From Acidimicrobiia bacterium (GTDB lineage: Bacteria; Actinomycetota; Acidimicrobiia; Acidimicrobiales; SZUA-35), in the NCBI GenBank assembly GCA_029863385.1, contig JAOTVU010000031.1, positions 1 to 35,302 on the forward strand: a stretch of DNA of 35,302 nucleotides. Direction: 5' to 3'. The notes beneath the pieces were generated by a model that saw only the letters and a list, made by a program, of their open reading frames with translations, made no database searches and was not told the origin of the DNA. Below are positions 33,170-35,302 of the stretch, in pieces (within the stretch, counting starts at the first letter, position 1; each line of letters opens with the position of its first letter). A program made the position numbers and the translations under genes.

Positions 33170-33443
33170 TCAACCGACGAAACACGGGTGGAACCGCGAC
33201 CTCGAAGCACCTCGGTCCTGGTGTACCAGGGGCTCTATGGCGATCACCGCACACACCAGAACGGATCGCACGGCGTGACGCGTGTGTGTGGAACCTCCCT
33301 TGTCGCATGCAATGGGTTGGAATTCGAGCGTCGCCCCACTTCGGATGGCCGGCCAGGGGCTTTGGTCTCGTTCGACCTGGCACCTTCAACGGCACCTCGC
33401 CTCAGCGGCGCGAAGGGACGTCAACGTTGCGTGTCCAAGGGAA

Positions 33444-35302
33444 TCAGCCTGGCTCGACCGTCGCCATGATCGAGGTTCTCCCTGACGGCGGCAGGAAGCC
33501 GGGCGGTTGGGTGATCGAGATCGTCGTTGAACCGACCGCCAGCGGATCGAACTGGGTGTTCACGTAGTCAAGGTCGCCGGTGAAGACCAGCGGGCTGATG
33601 GTGATCACCCCCACCGTGGGGGCGGAGGAGCTCACGTCAACCGACGGAGTGGTGCCGCCTCGGACCATTTGCCACTCGTCGACGCGCTGCAACACATCGA
33701 GCGACGCCGGGCGGACCTGGATCGTGCGGTTCGATGCCGTGGTGGTGGTTGTGAAGTCGCCCGGTGTGTAGATGGCGAACCCGGAGTCGACGACCTGAAT
33801 GGTGGTGATCCACTGGTCATAGCCCGGCGCGGTGATGCGCAACTCAGTCCCCTGGTCGAGCGCCAGCCCCTGCACGTAGATCAGCGGTGTGGAGGTACCA
33901 GTCACTAGAGGGAACGTGATCGACTCGCTACCAGCCGCAGTGGGGTCGGTGGAGATCACCGCCACCGTCGGGCCGATCACGTCGATCGTGACGTCCACCC
34001 CCGGGGCCGGCGGCACCACCTCGAGGCGTATCCTGCGCTCCACCTGCAAGTCACGCCCGATGATCTCATCGGTGATACGGGTCGACGGCGAGGACTCGTA
34101 GAGCCACACGTCCGGGGCGTCAACCACGACGTTTCTGGTGGTGTAGCCGTTGGCGGGTGGGATGTGGCCTGGGGGTTGGACGATGCCGAGAGTCGTCGTC
34201 CCTGCCGTCAACGGATCCAAGATCGCGTTGGCGGTGTCGTCGCCGCTCGCAAACACGGCGGCCGCAACGACGGTTCCGACGGTGGGATCGCTGCTGGTCG
34301 GCTCCACAGTGACGGTGTGTCCTCCGCGGACGGGCAGCTGGCGCTGTCGGTTGTGGAGCGTGCCTGACTCCGAGTCGTAGAGAGCGTACGCCCTCAGCGG
34401 CACGTTCACATCTGGCGAGAACGAGGTTGTCGTAAGGTCGGACGAGCTTGTGAAGGAGAACCCGGAGGGGTGCACATCGATCTCGGAGGGCTTGTCGGTC
34501 TGTTCGTAACCGACGGCAATGGCGGTGCCGGTCTCGACCACGTCGATCGTCACCGGTACGTCGTCATCGACGTCGTCGCCCTCGATCGTGCCTTGCACGT
34601 AGAACAGCGACGTGCGGATCGAGGTGACGGCTGTGTCGACGACAATCGACTCCGAACCCGCCTCGGTTGGCGATGCCGACAACAACACACCGGACCCGGC
34701 CGGGACCGACACGATCACGTCGACCGCGGTGGGCGGCTTCACCTCAAACCGCACCACCGCCGCGAACTGCAGATCAAAGCCGACCACCAAGGGTTGCGAG
34801 TAGACGTAGCTGCACCCGAAGCTCCCGCACCCACGGAACTCCTCCACATACACATCCGGTGCCGTGACGTTGACGGTGCGAGTGGTGTGTCCGTTGGCGG
34901 GTGGGGTGTGGCCGGCGGGTTGGACAATCTCGAGGATGGTGGTGCCAGCGGCGAGCCCGTCGAACATTGCCGGCGCCGTGTTGATGCCACCGGTGAACAC
35001 GGCGGCCGCAACGACGGTTCCGACGGTGGGATCGCTGCTGGTCGGCTCCACAGTGACGGTGTGTCCTCCGCGGACGGGAAGCTGGCGCTGTCGGTTGTGG
35101 AGCGTGCCTGACTCCGAGTCGTAGAGAGCGTACGCTCGGAAGTCGATCTCAGTGTCAAGGAAGGTGGTGGTATCGAGGTCGGACGAGCTTGTGAAGGAGA
35201 ACCCGGAGGGGTGCACATCGATCTCGGAGGGCTTGTCGGTCTGTTCGTAACCGACGGCAATGGCGGTGCCGGTCTCGACCACGTCGATCGTCACCGGTAC
35301 GT
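33444..35302 (-). CDS. Large repeat protein with Ig-like tandem units (N-terminal part beyond window)
   Basis: The reverse strand is open from the window edge to TGA 33446-33444, over 619 codons, with no start seen. It consists of about 247-residue units, each with HPSGFSFTSSSDL, AYALYDSESGTLHNRQRQLP, VRGGHTVTVEPTSSDPTVGT, then AGTTxLxIVQPxGHxPPANG, TAPDVY(V), a strand-rich part, and SPTEAGSESIVVD with LFYVQG. Two units are nearly identical in their N-terminal halves and diverge afterwards; a third, more distant unit (RVDEWQMVRGGTTPSVDVSS) ends the protein at MATVEPG. Such Pro/Thr-rich beta repeats are typical of surface or secreted adhesin-like proteins. There is no sorting signal or membrane segment at the C-terminus. 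Function is not assignable. Confidence 0.85.
   Translation of the reverse strand, partial: VPVTIDVVETGTAIAVGYEQTDKPSEIDVHPSGFSFTSSSDLDTTTFLDTEIDFRAYALYDSESGTLHNRQRQLPVRGGHTVTVEPTSSDPTVGTVVAAAVFTGGINTAPAMFDGLAAGTTILEIVQPAGHTPPANGHTTRTVNVTAPDVYVEEFRGCGSFGCSYVYSQPLVVGFDLQFAAVVRFEVKPPTAVDVIVSVPAGSGVLLSASPTEAGSESIVVDTAVTSIRTSLFYVQGTIEGDDVDDDVPVTIDVVETGTAIAVGYEQTDKPSEIDVHPSGFSFTSSSDLTTTSFSPDVNVPLRAYALYDSESGTLHNRQRQLPVRGGHTVTVEPTSSDPTVGTVVAAAVFASGDDTANAILDPLTAGTTTLGIVQPPGHIPPANGYTTRNVVVDAPDVWLYESSPSTRITDEIIGRDLQVERRIRLEVVPPAPGVDVTIDVIGPTVAVISTDPTAAGSESITFPLVTGTSTPLIYVQGLALDQGTELRITAPGYDQWITTIQVVDSGFAIYTPGDFTTTTTASNRTIQVRPASLDVLQRVDEWQMVRGGTTPSVDVSSSAPTVGVITISPLVFTGDLDYVNTQFDPLAVGSTTISITQPPGFLPPSGRTSIMATVEPG
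34252..34562 (-). repeat. Near-identical intragenic repeat, copy 1
   Basis: Two blocks (34252-34393 and 34436-34562) match the second copy almost perfectly, with one mismatch seen in the first block and none in the second. The stretch between them (34394-34435) is unrelated in sequence and one codon longer than its counterpart. Confidence 0.93.
34996..35302 (-). repeat. Near-identical intragenic repeat, copy 2 (cut by window edge)
   Basis: Blocks 34996-35137 and 35177-35302 correspond to copy 1 at offsets of 744 and 741 bases, both multiples of three. The identity continues to the last base of the window, so the repeat extends beyond it. Confidence 0.93.

Noticed and set aside
33170..33443. 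Forward open frame ending in TLRVQGNQPGSTVAMIEV before the repeat protein
   Set aside because: It crosses into the antisense of the repeat protein and has no start signal or family. The gap holds only a small hairpin, CCTGG/CCAGG at 33217-33230.

Overview
The window comes from a GC-rich, probably free-living actinobacterium. The gene set (bifunctional PutA, PASTA-type kinase, SARP regulator, DUF1059 proteins, several ECF sigma factors, secreted subtilases) and the frequent GTG starts and translational overlaps fit an Acidimicrobiia-like lineage. That placement is an inference from gene content; no rRNA is present.

Left part (1-16 kb): ordinary, well-kept genes. A PadR regulator runs off the left edge. 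An Lrp/AsnC regulator is divergent from putA, followed by an NAD-type malic enzyme. This set would take proline to glutamate and feed C4 acids to pyruvate. A long nested palindrome separates maeA from the convergent pncB (NAD salvage). Then come a gamma-glutamylcyclotransferase-like gene with a 17-bp tandem repeat on its stop codon, a secreted 5'-nucleotidase, a heavily deleted MFS transporter, a subtilase without a signal peptide, a CPA2 antiporter with C-terminal stress-protein-like domains, and tRNA-Arg(ACG) with its terminator.

Middle part (16-31.3 kb): a zone of gene decay that starts just behind the tRNA. It holds remnants of an SGNH-type hydrolase, a tyrosine integrase, a class III nucleotide cyclase, an HNH nuclease, a catalase-like protein, a Ser/Thr kinase and a nucleotidyltransferase-type protein. 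It also holds near-complete genes broken by one base (a sigma-factor partner and a SARP regulator) and a sigma factor with two in-frame stops. Intact genes lie between them: the nfeD-slipin membrane operon, an MBL-fold hydrolase, two DUF1059 genes, a PASTA kinase, a lipoprotein and a complete sigma/membrane-partner pair. Three sigma/partner modules lie within 13 kb, each with a translational overlap and a different exported domain.

Right part (31.3-35.3 kb): a secreted subtilase with its own promoter, signal peptide, I9-like propeptide and C-terminal beta domains. Convergent to it is a large repeat protein that runs off the right edge. Two of its units contain almost identical DNA blocks around a short variable stretch.

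The best leads are the integrase remnant beside tRNA-Arg with the decay zone behind it, the sigma gene with two stops in its linker, the nfeD-slipin-microORF overlap chain, and the repeat protein with a variable loop. I found no CRISPR array, no complete mobile element and no rRNA. The two single-base breaks could also be assembly errors.
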